Notes: generated by a model from the sequence alone, not told the origin. A DNA stretch of 64,000 bases from Sebaldella termitidis ATCC 33386 (GCF_000024405.1 NC_013517.1:2883989-2947988), one strand, 5' to 3'; counted from the stretch's first letter, positions 1-9,269 are shown. Made by a program: numbers and translations.

Positions 1-1084
1 CTTTACTTGTCAGTCCCTGAATTTTCTCCTGTCCGTAATTTGTTACTATTCTTCCGGACATTGGCATCATCAGGCTTCCTGTTCCTTTCGGAGGGCTGTA
101 TGTAGCTGCTGGTGTAGTTTTACCGGTATTGCTTGCAGTTGTTGTCGTCGGTTTTTCTCCTGAAAGATTTGAATTATTTCTTTCTCCGCTCGCTCCTCCT
201 TTTTCTGCCTCTCTTCTTATTCTTTCCGCTTCAGCCAGTCTTATTCTTTCTTCTTCTGCTCTTTGTGCTGCTAGCTGCTGTGCTCTGATTTCTCTTGCTA
301 TGATAGCCTGAATTTCTGCTTCCAGCTTTCTTCTTTCCGAAATAAGTTTGCTGTTTGACTGCTGAATAGTTTTATTTTCACTGGAAAGTTTATTCTGTTT
401 TGTTCTAAGTGCTGCTATAATTCTGTTTTGTTCCTGTTTAGCCGCATTCAGCTGCTTATTTTTTGATTCCAGATCATTTCTTGCTGACATAATCCGCGAT
501 GCCTGAGCCTGATTTTGTGATTTTAATGATTCTACCTGTTTTTTTTCACTTTCTACGCCTTCTTTGGTTTTTTCCACTACCTGAATATATTGTTTTTGTT
601 TATTCAAAAATATTTTCAAATCATGATTTCTTTTATCCTGAACAACTACACTTGAATCGGAAAACAGATCCAGAGTTTCTTTTCTTCTTCTTACCCTGTC
701 CCAGATTATTATCTTTTTTGCCAGATCCTCTTTATTTACATTTATTATTTCAGAATTTTTGTTTATTTCATTTATGTCTTTTCTTATTTCATCATCATTT
801 TTACCTATTTCACGCAGTACATCAGTATATCTTTTCTGTGCATCATCATATTCAGCCTGCAGTTTTTTTATCTGGGCTTCTATATTTCTCAGCTGGCTTG
901 TTGTTACATTCTCATCTTTTTTAGCCTTGTTTATTTCGCCGGAATTTTTATTTATTTTCTGATTGTTCTGATTAATTTGTGTATTTATCTGTTTGATCCG
1001 GGCATTATTTTTATCTTTTTGATCTGTGTAAATAATTGAGAAAACAAGAATAAAAATAAATGCAACCTTAGTTTTTTTCCTCAT
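1..1084 (-). CDS. EnvC-like murein hydrolase activator with M23 domain (3' end outside window)
   Basis: Reading from 1084 the frame stays open to the window edge, so the C-terminus is missing. The first ~20 residues form a hydrophobic signal/anchor, followed by a long Lys/Glu/Gln/Asn-rich coiled coil (about residues 25-300), an Ala/Arg/Glu linker, and the start of a peptidase M23 fold (residues like PMSGRIVTNYG). This is the EnvC/NlpD-type architecture, in which the coiled coil contacts FtsX and the LytM domain activates or performs peptidoglycan cleavage at the septum. The start is set by AGAGGTAG seven bases upstream. It lies 5 bases after the ftsX stop, so ftsE-ftsX-envC form one operon. 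Whether the M23 zinc ligands are intact (true peptidase or EnvC-type activator) cannot be seen here. Confidence 0.85.
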   Translation of the reverse strand, partial: MRKKTKVAFIFILVFSIIYTDQKDKNNARIKQINTQINQNNQKINKNSGEINKAKKDENVTTSQLRNIEAQIKKLQAEYDDAQKRYTDVLREIGKNDDEIRKDINEINKNSEIINVNKEDLAKKIIIWDRVRRRKETLDLFSDSSVVVQDKRNHDLKIFLNKQKQYIQVVEKTKEGVESEKKQVESLKSQNQAQASRIMSARNDLESKNKQLNAAKQEQNRIIAALRTKQNKLSSENKTIQQSNSKLISERRKLEAEIQAIIAREIRAQQLAAQRAEEERIRLAEAERIRREAEKGGASGERNNSNLSGEKPTTTTASNTGKTTPAATYSPPKGTGSLMMPMSGRIVTNYGQEKIQGLTSK

Positions 1085-1089
1085 ATTAT

Positions 1090-1953
1090 CTACCTCTTAT
1101 AAAACTTAAGATATCTTCTTGTACTTGAGAAATTTACTACTGCTGTAATAAAGATTCCCAGCACAAATGAAATTAAGAATAATGCTATAAGCTCACCTCT
1201 TGATGCTCTTGGCACAGCTCCTGAATTTAACAAATTAATTCCCTGCAGTATAAAGCCGTATACCTTTCTGAATATCAGAAAGCCACCCATTGAAGCAAGT
1301 CCGATTAAAAAAGCTCCTTCAAGAAAATATGTAAGTCTGATAAAGTTATTGCTCACACCAATATGCGTAAGTGTTCCTACATCTTTTTTTCTTGCTTTTA
1401 TTCCTACGCTTGTCAGGTTAAATATTAATATTACGGCAAATATCCCGATTCCAGCCAGTCCGAATAACAGTATATTGTCCAGACTTTTGTCAAATTTCAG
1501 CGAGTTTTGTATTGCTGTGGTTCTCATATCCAGCTCCTGTACTTCCGGATAAGATTTTATCGTATTTTTTAATTCCTCTACATTTGCATTTTTGGATACA
1601 TACAGATAAAAACTATCGCTCAATGGATTTTCCTGATCTGTCAGCTCCACTCCCAGTTCACTTTGAAGCTTTTCCAAAGCTCTTTCTTTTGGTTCAAATT
1701 TTATTGCTTTTATTCCCTTTGTGGAATTTAATTTTACCTGAAAATCCTGCAGCTCAGGCTCTGCCATAGTTTTTACATAAATTATTACCTGATTCGATAC
1801 GTCCAGCTTTGCCTTAAAATCATTCAGGTTATAAAAAAAGATTAATAATACATCCAGCAGTGTGAAAACTACCATGAGGGATATTAATGAAGAGAAGAAC
1901 ATACCCTTTTCCTTGTTTACATTTCTAAACATTTCACTAATCGGATTCAACAT
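1090..1953 (-). CDS. ftsX: Cell-division ABC transporter permease-like protein FtsX
   Basis: 287 residues. There is one N-terminal membrane segment (about residues 20-43), a periplasmic domain of ~120 residues with the FtsX-type 'FEPKERALEKLQ' stretch, and three C-terminal membrane segments, which is the FtsX topology. FtsX passes a signal across the inner membrane to a periplasmic murein hydrolase activator, here the adjacent EnvC-like gene. A start five codons further upstream is possible, but its own first codons contain the GGAGGT that sits correctly before the ATG at 1953, so the shorter start is chosen. It overlaps the end of ftsE by 17 bases, the usual translational coupling. Confidence 0.9.
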   Translation of the reverse strand: MLNPISEMFRNVNKEKGMFFSSLISLMVVFTLLDVLLIFFYNLNDFKAKLDVSNQVIIYVKTMAEPELQDFQVKLNSTKGIKAIKFEPKERALEKLQSELGVELTDQENPLSDSFYLYVSKNANVEELKNTIKSYPEVQELDMRTTAIQNSLKFDKSLDNILLFGLAGIGIFAVILIFNLTSVGIKARKKDVGTLTHIGVSNNFIRLTYFLEGAFLIGLASMGGFLIFRKVYGFILQGINLLNSGAVPRASRGELIALFLISFVLGIFITAVVNFSSTRRYLKFYKR

Positions 1954-2596
1954 CAGTCTTACCTCCATCTAAATCTATAACCCTTATTCTTTCGTCAAAT
2001 AAATTTTCTTCTGAAGTAACTGCTATGACAGTAGTCCCTTCTTCATTTATTTTATAAAGATGTTTTAATAATTTTTCTTTATTATTTTTTTTCAATTTTT
2101 CAAATACTTCATCCAGAATGAGTAATTCCGGCTTTTTTACCAGTTCTCTCGAAAGCTCTACAAGGATCTTTTCCTGGTAAGAAAGCTGTCCGATTTTCTG
2201 TTTTTTTATGTTTTCAAGATCAAAGTATGCCAGTATTTCGTCTACACGTTCTTTTCTTTCTTTACTTTTCACTTTTAACAGATCAGTAGAAATTTTTATG
2301 TTCTCATAAACGGTTCTGTCGTCCAAAAGCCATAAATCCTGATCTACATATCCGATTTTTCTTCTTATTCTTGCTCTTTGAAAATTGAATTTCAATTTAT
2401 TTAACTCTTTTTCTCCATAAAAAACTTTTCCTGAAGTAGGTCTGTCCATTAAATAAATAAAATGTAATACTGTTGATTTTCCTGATTTTCCTTTCAGATG
2501 TATAAATTCTCCATCGGAAATCTCAAGATTCAGGCCGTCTAATACTTCATAATCGGCATTCTTATATTTTTTATGAATATCTTCAAATTTAATCAT
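1937..2596 (-). CDS. ftsE: FtsE-like ABC ATPase with degenerate nucleotide-binding motifs
   Basis: 219 residues, full length for FtsE, with recognisable FtsE features (LLDDRTVYEN after the Q-loop Gln86). The catalytic motifs are eroded. The P-loop reads GKSGKST at residues 36-42, two residues shorter than GxSGxGKST. The signature reads LSYQE at 138-142 instead of LSGGE. The switch histidine after the last strand is Ser195 (VTSEE). The Walker B LLILDE (158-163) is kept, but the D-loop is not. The frame is intact and an AAGGAG site precedes the ATG, so it is not an obvious pseudogene. It probably still partners FtsX, but ATP hydrolysis is doubtful (inference). Confidence 0.85.
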   Translation of the reverse strand: MIKFEDIHKKYKNADYEVLDGLNLEISDGEFIHLKGKSGKSTVLHFIYLMDRPTSGKVFYGEKELNKLKFNFQRARIRRKIGYVDQDLWLLDDRTVYENIKISTDLLKVKSKERKERVDEILAYFDLENIKKQKIGQLSYQEKILVELSRELVKKPELLILDEVFEKLKKNNKEKLLKHLYKINEEGTTVIAVTSEENLFDERIRVIDLDGGKTDVESD

Positions 2597-2644
2597 GGTT
2601 ACTCCTTATTAAATCTATTAATTTTATAAACTGCTGTTTTATTA

Positions 2645-3973
2645 CTATAACTCAGAATCTTCTTTTTCCTTCTTTAGAAGATAAAAGAAAAGTGATAATA
2701 CGAAAAACGCCAGAGAGATTGCTATAGCAGCATAAATCCCCTGTGATGTTGCATATTTTAATCCTTCGCTGTCTTTTTCACTTCCTATTACTAATACATT
2801 AAGCTGTATTGCCTGCTGTACAAGAAAAGCCATTTTCAGAAAAAATCCCTGTATCCCGAATAACAGGCCTTCCACACTGACCTTATGTCTGCCGGAAATA
2901 GAAACTGCTATTTCACTGATCATTGCCTGCGGAAATATAAATGCCGCCCCGCTTAGACCTGTTCCGCAGATAAAGAATAATACATATGCCAGCAGGCTGT
3001 TTTGGCTGTCAATAAATAAAAGTCCGCTTCCTCCGAGAATAAGTATAATTATATCCACTATAATTACTTTCTTATAAGAGTATTTTTTTGACAGCTTATT
3101 TGTAATCGGAAAGCACAGAGCTGCAGAACCGAACAATATTACTGAAATAAGGGTAATTATCCCCTTTGGCTTCTGCATTATACTTACCACATAATAATTT
3201 ATCATTCCCCGCAGCAGGTTAAATCCTACAAAAAAGAAAAAGAATGCTGCAAAATAAATTACTATATCTTTTTTCAGTATGTACTTGGATGACTCTTTAA
3301 ATTTTACACTTTCTGTTATTTTATTATTGCTTATATTTTTCTCGTCCAGAAAGAATATACATATATATATTCCCAGAACTGCAATTATACTTAATAAAAT
3401 AATCGTCAGTCTCAGACCCTTTTCGGTATTGTCCCCGCCCAGCAAAGGAATCAGCAGTCCCGGAAGAACCATTGCCACAGCTGTAAAAACCAGCCTGAAA
3501 ACTGACTGTACCGTAGACAGATCCAGTCTCTCCTCTTTACTGTTTGTTATATCAGGAATCAAGGCATTATAGGGTCCTCCTACCATTGTATAAAAAATAA
3601 AAAATAGTCCTCCTACAATGGTAAGACTTATAAAAGTGGTCATGGTCGTCATTTTCACAGGAAAGAAAAATAAAACCATTGTAAAGCCCAGCGGTATTCC
3701 CCCTAATGCTATAAACGGAGTCCTCTTTCCCCACTTTGAATTTGTTTTATCTGATAAATAGCCTACCAATGGATCAGATACTGCATCTATGAACCTTGAC
3801 AGGACAAGTGCCAGAGTTATCAGTCCGGCAGGCAGCAGGGGACTAAGCCCTGTTTCTTCCTTAGGCGGAAGATAATAATATGGAAGCCACTGATTAAACA
3901 GCTGATCCATTATAAAATATGAAACTCCTATACCGTATATCCAGTATTTTCCCTTACTTAGTCTGCTCTTCAT
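2645..3973 (-). CDS. GPH-family (MelB-like) sugar:cation symporter
   Basis: 442 residues with about 12 hydrophobic segments. Between helices 2 and 3 it has the family motif DPLVGYLSDKTNSKWGKR, which identifies a glycoside-pentoside-hexuronide:cation symporter of the major facilitator fold. These carriers import sugars with Na+ or H+; the substrate cannot be read from sequence. The ATG at 3982 is too close to the GGAG at about 3985, whereas the ATG three codons later (3973) has normal spacing, so that start is preferred. It overlaps the end of the upstream hydrolase gene by 20 bases, which suggests co-transcription with tmcAL and the hydrolase. Confidence 0.85.
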   Translation of the reverse strand: MKSRLSKGKYWIYGIGVSYFIMDQLFNQWLPYYYLPPKEETGLSPLLPAGLITLALVLSRFIDAVSDPLVGYLSDKTNSKWGKRTPFIALGGIPLGFTMVLFFFPVKMTTMTTFISLTIVGGLFFIFYTMVGGPYNALIPDITNSKEERLDLSTVQSVFRLVFTAVAMVLPGLLIPLLGGDNTEKGLRLTIILLSIIAVLGIYICIFFLDEKNISNNKITESVKFKESSKYILKKDIVIYFAAFFFFFVGFNLLRGMINYYVVSIMQKPKGIITLISVILFGSAALCFPITNKLSKKYSYKKVIIVDIIILILGGSGLLFIDSQNSLLAYVLFFICGTGLSGAAFIFPQAMISEIAVSISGRHKVSVEGLLFGIQGFFLKMAFLVQQAIQLNVLVIGSEKDSEGLKYATSQGIYAAIAISLAFFVLSLFFYLLKKEKEDSEL

Positions 3974-4922
3974 TATCGTCATTCTCCAAAAATTTTCTTA
4001 CTTCTTCAGTATATTCTGCTTTGTTATCTCCGTATATTCTCACATGTCCGCTGTTTTCAAATACTTTTAACGTAACATTTTTGTACTGTGCTATTTCATT
4101 ATACTCTTCCATGAGCATTCCATATGTAGTCGCCTTATCTTGTTTTGACTGCAGAAGAAGAGTAGGTATTCTTCGGAGTAAATATGAAAGTCTCATCTTA
4201 TGGAGGTGCTTATGTACTCTGAGATCAAATATTCTTGATACTACACTTGTTATAAATTTTGGAACTTTTCTTTTTCTTGCATCTTCTTTTATTCTTTTTC
4301 TTGAATTGGAAATAGGACTGTCCAGTATTAATTTAGTTACCTTCATTCCGCCTTTTCTTATTTTATCGCTAAAGAGCTTGGCTGCTATTGCAGAACCCAT
4401 CCCGCCCTGAGAAAAACCGTAAAGGATAAACTCTTTTTTTCCGTATCTTTCTTTTAACATTTCCATTGTGTGAAGTATGTCCTGTCCAAAGCCGTATCCC
4501 ATAAATGTCTTAGCTTCGTCTGCTCTTCCCGAATTTCTTAAATCAGGAAGAAAAACACTGTATTCCTTATCCAGATTCAGATCCTTCACAAGCTCTAGAC
4601 ACTGAAGAACTGCCAGTCTGTTTGTTCCTCTCCCGTGTGAAATTATCAATGCTTTGTCAGTATTCTCATTTTCTATAAGCCATCCGAAAAGCTTTATTTT
4701 TTTGGAATTGTATTCTATTTCTTTATAGTTAAATCCATAATCCAAAGGATTAATTTTATCTTCTATGTTATATTTCTGTCTGTCTTTCTTACTGTTATAT
4801 ATATCTTCAAGGGTTATTCTCTGATATTTTTCTATCTGGTTCAAAAAGTACTTTACTGCCAAATACGCTATCGCAAAGAAAAATATCATAAATATTATGT
4901 TTATCGCTATTACTATTCCCAT
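3954..4922 (-). CDS. Membrane-anchored alpha/beta hydrolase of unknown substrate
   Basis: 322 residues. The N-terminal ~25 residues form a membrane helix (IIFMIFFFAIAYL). The rest is a serine hydrolase fold: the oxyanion stretch ISHGRGTN, the nucleophile elbow GFSQGG, a probable acid in LLQSKQDKA, and the catalytic histidine in ENSGHVRIYG near the C-terminus. Residues around 190-260 form a Lys/Arg-rich helical lid. It resembles the YqkD/BAAT-like esterase group; the substrate is unknown. It starts 8 bases after the tmcAL stop and its end overlaps the symporter gene, so the three are probably one operon. Confidence 0.8.
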   Translation of the reverse strand: MGIVIAINIIFMIFFFAIAYLAVKYFLNQIEKYQRITLEDIYNSKKDRQKYNIEDKINPLDYGFNYKEIEYNSKKIKLFGWLIENENTDKALIISHGRGTNRLAVLQCLELVKDLNLDKEYSVFLPDLRNSGRADEAKTFMGYGFGQDILHTMEMLKERYGKKEFILYGFSQGGMGSAIAAKLFSDKIRKGGMKVTKLILDSPISNSRKRIKEDARKRKVPKFITSVVSRIFDLRVHKHLHKMRLSYLLRRIPTLLLQSKQDKATTYGMLMEEYNEIAQYKNVTLKVFENSGHVRIYGDNKAEYTEEVRKFLENDDNEEQTK

Positions 4923-4930
4923 TTGCTACC

Positions 4931-6082
4931 TCACTTTATTATTGAATTTAATTTTTCTTTCCTCTTCAACATCAGTTCTTTTAATAAAAAACCATTTTTC
5001 TCTGTTTTAACCTTTCTGGTATCTAATCTTTCTATATCTTTCCAGTTTGTATATATTTTTTCTTTTTTGTTTGTCTTTATCAGTCTGTGGAGATGTCCTC
5101 TTCCCCTTTGATTAAAGCCGAGTACTCTTACATATTCCGGCTCCGAATCCTGTATGTCCTTTTCTTTTATATCTAAAAGTACATTCAAGATACTCCTTTT
5201 TATTCTGGAAATCGAAAAATTCCTGCTTTTCATATTAGCTGTAAAGCTGCTATATGTATTACTGCGTGAAGCCTGATGCAAAAGTCTGTTTAAAAGGTCT
5301 TCGCTCATATCATATATTTCTCCCAGCTCTTTACGCTCATATGTAAGTATTTTATACCTGAACAGCTCATAAAGCCTGTCTTCTGCCTTGCTGTCTTCCT
5401 CTGCTTTGCTTTTTATGATATTGTAGACTTCTTCGGGCATAACATTCTGATTTTCTGCAAGTCTGCCTTCCTTATATATTTTTCTTATATTTGAAGCACT
5501 TGTAATATTTTCCGTTATTTCTGTTTCATTGTAGCCTGTACTTTTTCTTTCCACTATATGCGGCTTTATATGAAAGCCTTTTTCTCTGATAGTTTTCATA
5601 TACTCCATTGCCAGTATATTATTTGATAAGAAAAAATCCCCCATACCAAATTCCGACAGTGCTTTATGATGTGAAACCGAATAACTCTCACCATTTTTCA
5701 AATATTTTTTTAAAAGTCTAGCATATGAATCTGTGTTTTGCATTTGAATAACCTCATTTAATTTATTGATATCCCCGGTTTCAGCACCGAAAATCTGAGT
5801 ATCCGCCTCCATATATTCCAGTATTTTCACAGCCTCTCTGCAAAAAACCTCTGCATTTTGCAGGGAATAATACAGGGGAAGCTCTATTACCAGATCTATA
5901 CCGTTATTCAGCGCTATTTCCGTTTTTTCCCATTTATCTATAAAAGAAAACTCACCTCTCTGGACAAAATCACCGCTAATCACTGCCATCACCAGCTCCG
6001 GGTCATATTTTCCCGTTTCTGCGATCTGGTATAAATGTCCGTTATGAAAAGGATTGTATTCTGCCACTATTCCTGCTCTCAT
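4931..6082 (-). CDS. tmcAL: tRNA(Met) cytidine acetate ligase TmcAL
   Basis: 383 residues, normal family length. It begins with the nucleotidyltransferase-like signature GIVAEYNPFHNGH (HxGH-type ATP site), then the conserved SGDFVQRGEFSF block and IELPLYYSLQNAE; near the C-terminus it has VRVLGFNQRGRGHL. These are diagnostic of the former UPF0348/YlbM family, now TmcAL, which uses ATP and acetate to make N4-acetylcytidine at the wobble base of elongator tRNA(Met). It is first in the operon with the hydrolase and symporter. The promoter is weak by eye, with a TATAAT on the minus strand near 6105-6110 and no good -35. Confidence 0.92.
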   Translation of the reverse strand: MRAGIVAEYNPFHNGHLYQIAETGKYDPELVMAVISGDFVQRGEFSFIDKWEKTEIALNNGIDLVIELPLYYSLQNAEVFCREAVKILEYMEADTQIFGAETGDINKLNEVIQMQNTDSYARLLKKYLKNGESYSVSHHKALSEFGMGDFFLSNNILAMEYMKTIREKGFHIKPHIVERKSTGYNETEITENITSASNIRKIYKEGRLAENQNVMPEEVYNIIKSKAEEDSKAEDRLYELFRYKILTYERKELGEIYDMSEDLLNRLLHQASRSNTYSSFTANMKSRNFSISRIKRSILNVLLDIKEKDIQDSEPEYVRVLGFNQRGRGHLHRLIKTNKKEKIYTNWKDIERLDTRKVKTEKNGFLLKELMLKRKEKLNSIIK

Positions 6083-6138
6083 ACCCTAAAATCACCTTAG
6101 ATATTATAACATATTCTCAAAGCTTTTGACAGTTTAAA

Positions 6139-6167
6139 TTGAAAAAATCAGCCAAAAAGAGTATAAT
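6139..6167 (+). promoter_or_regulatory. Sigma70-type promoter of the OPT-coaX operon
   Basis: TTGAAA at 6139-6144 and TATAAT at 6162-6167 are separated by exactly 17 bases, a near-consensus promoter placed 44 bases before the OPT transporter start. No operator-like symmetry was noticed around it. Confidence 0.75.
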
Positions 6168-6211
6168 GGCTTATAAGTTTTATGAAATTATTTTTTTAGT
6201 TAGGAGAAAAT

Positions 6212-7831
6212 ATGGAAAAAGGTATGACCTTTACTTCCCTTGTATTAGGTATTATCGGAACGGTTTTTATTTCGGCAAGTTCATTTTATGTTGTTTTGAA
6301 ATACGGAGCTCTGCCATGGCCTACTATAATGGCTGCACTTGTATCAATGTTTTTTCTTTCGCTTTTCGGAAAGAGAAACAAAAATGAAATAAACGTTACT
6401 CATACTATAATGAGTGCAGGTTCTATGGTTGCCGGCGGTGTGGCCTTTACTGTCCCCGCATATATCCTTCTGGGAGGAGATGTAAATGACATTGACCCTG
6501 TAATTCTGCTTATCACTATACTTATAGGGAGTGTCCTCGGGGCTTTGCTCTCATTTATGATAAGAAGAAAACTAATTGATGACAGCTCTCTTGAGTTTCC
6601 CATCGGGACAGCGGCATATGAGCTTGTCAACAACGGAAATGACAAAAAAAATATGCTTTATGTGCTTTTAGGTTCTTTATTCAGCGGAATTCTTTCAGTA
6701 TTCAGGGATATTTCTTTCAGACCGGGAAAAGCACCGTTTATACCCACTACCTATGTATTCAGAGATGGTTTAATTTCATTTTATGTTTCGCCGCTTCTGG
6801 TAGGAATCGGCTATATATTAGGATTTTTAAATACCTTCACATGGTTTTTAGGGGGGGCTCTCACATATTGGCTTGCAAGACCCTATGCCCTAAAAAACGG
6901 CATAAATGACTTTGATATCATGAAAAACAGCTTTGGAATGGGTTTTATCATTGGAATAGGACTTTCTATAATAGTCAAAATAGTATTTTTTAATAAAAAA
7001 GATTCAAAAACAAAAAGCTCAAAATTTTATATTATTTTTACAGCACTTATTTTTGTGGCAGTACTTACTTTTGTTTATAAGCTTCCTGTGTTTTTTGCAC
7101 TGCTTGTTATTCTTATTACAGTTATTTCAGCAGTCATAGCAGGATATACTACAGGAAAAACCGGGGTTAACCCTATGGAAATCTATGCCATAATTACTAT
7201 ACTGGCAGTTACTTTCCTGAATTCTCTTTTTAATACATTCAGTATTGACAACACTGTCTTCAGCATAATTTTCAAAGGCAAAATACCGGAACTTATCTTG
7301 TTTCTGCTGGCATGTATTGTTTCTGTAGCCTGCGGTCTTGCCGGAGATGTTCTTAATGACTTCAAAGCCGGGAGCAAGCTAAAAACAAGCCCTTATGCAC
7401 AGCTTGCCGGAGAAATTATCGGTGCAGTAGTAAGTTCATTTGTTATTACGTTTTTATTCTTTGTATTTTTCAGAGTTTATAAAAATATAGGACCTTCTGC
7501 CTCGAATCCTGATCTTATTGTTTTTCAGGCTTCAATTATTTCTTCAATAGTAAAAGGTATTCCGTTTATGAATATTTTCCTGATCGGAATAGGAGCAGGA
7601 TTTGTGCTTAATTTGCTGAGACTTCCTGTTTTGACATTCGGTATAGGTATATATCTTCCTATAGCACTGACTATCCCTGTATTTTTAGGCGGATTTATCA
7701 GCTTTCTATTTTCGGTGTTCCCGAAAAAACCGGCTGACAGCGCTATGTTCTTTGCAAACGGCCTTATGGCAGGAGAAGCAGTGATAGGAGTTATAATATC
7801 AATAATTGCATACATCAAACTTTTTTATTAG
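6212..7831 (+). CDS. OPT-family oligopeptide/metal-chelate transporter
   Basis: 539 residues with some 14-16 hydrophobic segments and no soluble domain of note. The stretches AGSMVAGGVAFTVPAY and LEFPIGTAAYELV match the conserved loops of the OPT/YSL superfamily, whose bacterial members take up peptides or metal chelates by secondary transport. AGGAGA lies five bases upstream of the ATG. It is followed after 11 bases by coaX, so the two are co-transcribed from the promoter at 6139-6167. Substrate cannot be assigned. The family call is firm; the transported compound is unknown. Confidence 0.82.
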   Translation: MEKGMTFTSLVLGIIGTVFISASSFYVVLKYGALPWPTIMAALVSMFFLSLFGKRNKNEINVTHTIMSAGSMVAGGVAFTVPAYILLGGDVNDIDPVILLITILIGSVLGALLSFMIRRKLIDDSSLEFPIGTAAYELVNNGNDKKNMLYVLLGSLFSGILSVFRDISFRPGKAPFIPTTYVFRDGLISFYVSPLLVGIGYILGFLNTFTWFLGGALTYWLARPYALKNGINDFDIMKNSFGMGFIIGIGLSIIVKIVFFNKKDSKTKSSKFYIIFTALIFVAVLTFVYKLPVFFALLVILITVISAVIAGYTTGKTGVNPMEIYAIITILAVTFLNSLFNTFSIDNTVFSIIFKGKIPELILFLLACIVSVACGLAGDVLNDFKAGSKLKTSPYAQLAGEIIGAVVSSFVITFLFFVFFRVYKNIGPSASNPDLIVFQASIISSIVKGIPFMNIFLIGIGAGFVLNLLRLPVLTFGIGIYLPIALTIPVFLGGFISFLFSVFPKKPADSAMFFANGLMAGEAVIGVIISIIAYIKLFY

Positions 7832-7842
7832 GAGATGAAAAT

Positions 7843-8610
7843 ATGATTTTAGCCTTTGACATAGGTAACACACATATAGTTCCCGTATTTTTCGATGAAT
7901 ACGGAAATATAATAGAGAGTTTCAGAATTCCTACGAATCTTATTATGACGGAAGATACTCTTTTTGGTATTCTGAAATCACTTACGGAATATAAAAATAT
8001 AAATCTTAATGAGGTTCATAAAGTAATTATTTCATCAGTTGTTCCTCATCTAAACGAAATTTTTGCATACCTCAGCCAGAAATATTTCAATGTAGCACCT
8101 GTAGTTGTTACACTGAACAAAATTAAGGACGAAATAATACTTATGCCGGATACTGAAAGGGGACTGGGCGCAGACAGAATCATAGATATCCTGCAGGCAA
8201 AGGTTCTGTTTCCTGATAAAGAACTTATCATTATAGATTTTGGGACAGCTACTACCTTTGATGTAATAAAGGATTCTGTTTATCTTGGCGGATGTATTCT
8301 TCCCGGCATAGAGCTTTCCATTGATGCTTTATTCAAAAATACTGCAAAGCTTCCAAAGGTTTATTTTCAGGAGCCTAGTACAGTTTTTGGCAAAAATACT
8401 ATAAACCAGATAAATGCAGGAATCTACTACAGTAATATCGGAGGTATCAAGGAGATACTTTCACAGTATAAAAAAGGACTTCAGGCGCCATTTGTAATAG
8501 CAACAGGCGGTCAGGGAAAAAATATCTCTGAAGTAATTGAAGATATTGATGTTTATCTTCCCGATCTTAGTATGAACGGTCTTTATACATTTGCAAAAAA
8601 ATTCTCGTAA
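7843..8610 (+). CDS. coaX: Type III pantothenate kinase CoaX
   Basis: 255 residues. It starts with the ASKHA phosphate-1 motif FDIGNTH, has PDTERGLGADRI and the second phosphate motif FGTATTFDVI, then GGCILPGIELSI and ATGGQGKN. These are the CoaX landmarks. The enzyme phosphorylates pantothenate, the first step of coenzyme A synthesis; type III enzymes are not feedback-inhibited by CoA and usually need a monovalent cation. Position 6 of the N-terminal motif is Asp as expected. It is co-transcribed with the OPT carrier and ends before a bidirectional terminator. Confidence 0.95.
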   Translation: MILAFDIGNTHIVPVFFDEYGNIIESFRIPTNLIMTEDTLFGILKSLTEYKNINLNEVHKVIISSVVPHLNEIFAYLSQKYFNVAPVVVTLNKIKDEIILMPDTERGLGADRIIDILQAKVLFPDKELIIIDFGTATTFDVIKDSVYLGGCILPGIELSIDALFKNTAKLPKVYFQEPSTVFGKNTINQINAGIYYSNIGGIKEILSQYKKGLQAPFVIATGGQGKNISEVIEDIDVYLPDLSMNGLYTFAKKFS

Positions 8611-8633
8611 TACTTTTATTTGAATATAGATAA

Positions 8634-8672
8634 AAAATGCACACATATGACAAATCATACTGTGTGCATTTT
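8634..8672. terminator. Bidirectional intrinsic terminator between convergent coaX and the DUF2262-like gene
   Basis: A perfect 12-bp inverted repeat, AAAATGCACACA (8634-8645) and its complement (8661-8672), with a 15-base loop and A/T tracts on both flanks, lies between two convergent genes. Confidence 0.85.
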
Positions 8673-8693
8673 AATTATATGCTGAAATCTTAA

Positions 8694-9212
8694 TTATCCT
8701 GCAAGACCCCTGCATTTCACATTCTTTTCAGAATCTGCCGAAACATGCAGTACATGATATGCAAAATAATCGGGACTGCAGCTGATAAAAAGCTCTATCT
8801 CGGGATTTTCCGTATCACTTCTGAAATCTATTGATATACTTTCAAAATATAAGCTATTTAAAAATTCTTCCTCACTTATCGGGAAAAAAACTTTTTGTCC
8901 GTCTTCCATAATGTAGCATTCCTGTTCTTCATCATCAGCCTTCTCAGCACTGCTTGCCCAGTCTTCTGCCAATGATATGCAGCCGTAATCTGTCAGGGCT
9001 TTCTCTATCTTTTCTCTGTTTTCTTCTATCCACTTTATTTGTTCGGTTATTTTTTCCGCTAAAATATCAAAATATTCATCTTCAGGCTTATCTTTTGGAA
9101 AATCCAGAGCAATTGAAGTATTTTTATCCCATAATTGTACAGTTCCTTCATAAGAAAATACATCCGATACTTTAAAGTTTGCTTTTTCTATCTTTATACC
9201 ATTAAAATTCAT
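8694..9212 (-). CDS. DUF2262-like cytoplasmic protein of unknown function
   Basis: 172 residues, acidic, no signal peptide or membrane segment. The C-terminal part has LFISCSPDYFAYHVLHV and ends in CRGLAG, which recalls the DUF2262 family; that assignment is from memory and only moderately sure. The ATG at 9212 has GAAAGG at good spacing and is preferred to one 12 codons upstream that sits directly on its only purine tract. It follows the autotransporter stop by 57 bases with no terminator between, so the two may be co-transcribed. DUF2262-like proteins occur among immunity and stress proteins, but nothing here shows a function. Confidence 0.6.
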   Translation of the reverse strand: MNFNGIKIEKANFKVSDVFSYEGTVQLWDKNTSIALDFPKDKPEDEYFDILAEKITEQIKWIEENREKIEKALTDYGCISLAEDWASSAEKADDEEQECYIMEDGQKVFFPISEEEFLNSLYFESISIDFRSDTENPEIELFISCSPDYFAYHVLHVSADSEKNVKCRGLAG

Positions 9213-9269
9213 AGCTAGCCTTTCTGTTTTTTGCTTTTTTACGAGCATACCTTTTTAGTAACAGCACTT

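Noticed and set aside
499-962. Open frames on the plus strand in the first kilobase
   Set aside because: They are antisense shadows of the Glu/Lys-rich coiled coil of the EnvC-like gene.
1937-2596. ftsE as a pseudogene
   Set aside because: The frame is full length with good ribosome site and operon coupling, and the motif losses are in frame, so it is reported as an intact degenerate protein instead.
6139-6387. An 82-residue plus-strand frame overlapping the OPT transporter start
   Set aside because: It is in another frame of a strongly conserved membrane protein and covers its promoter.
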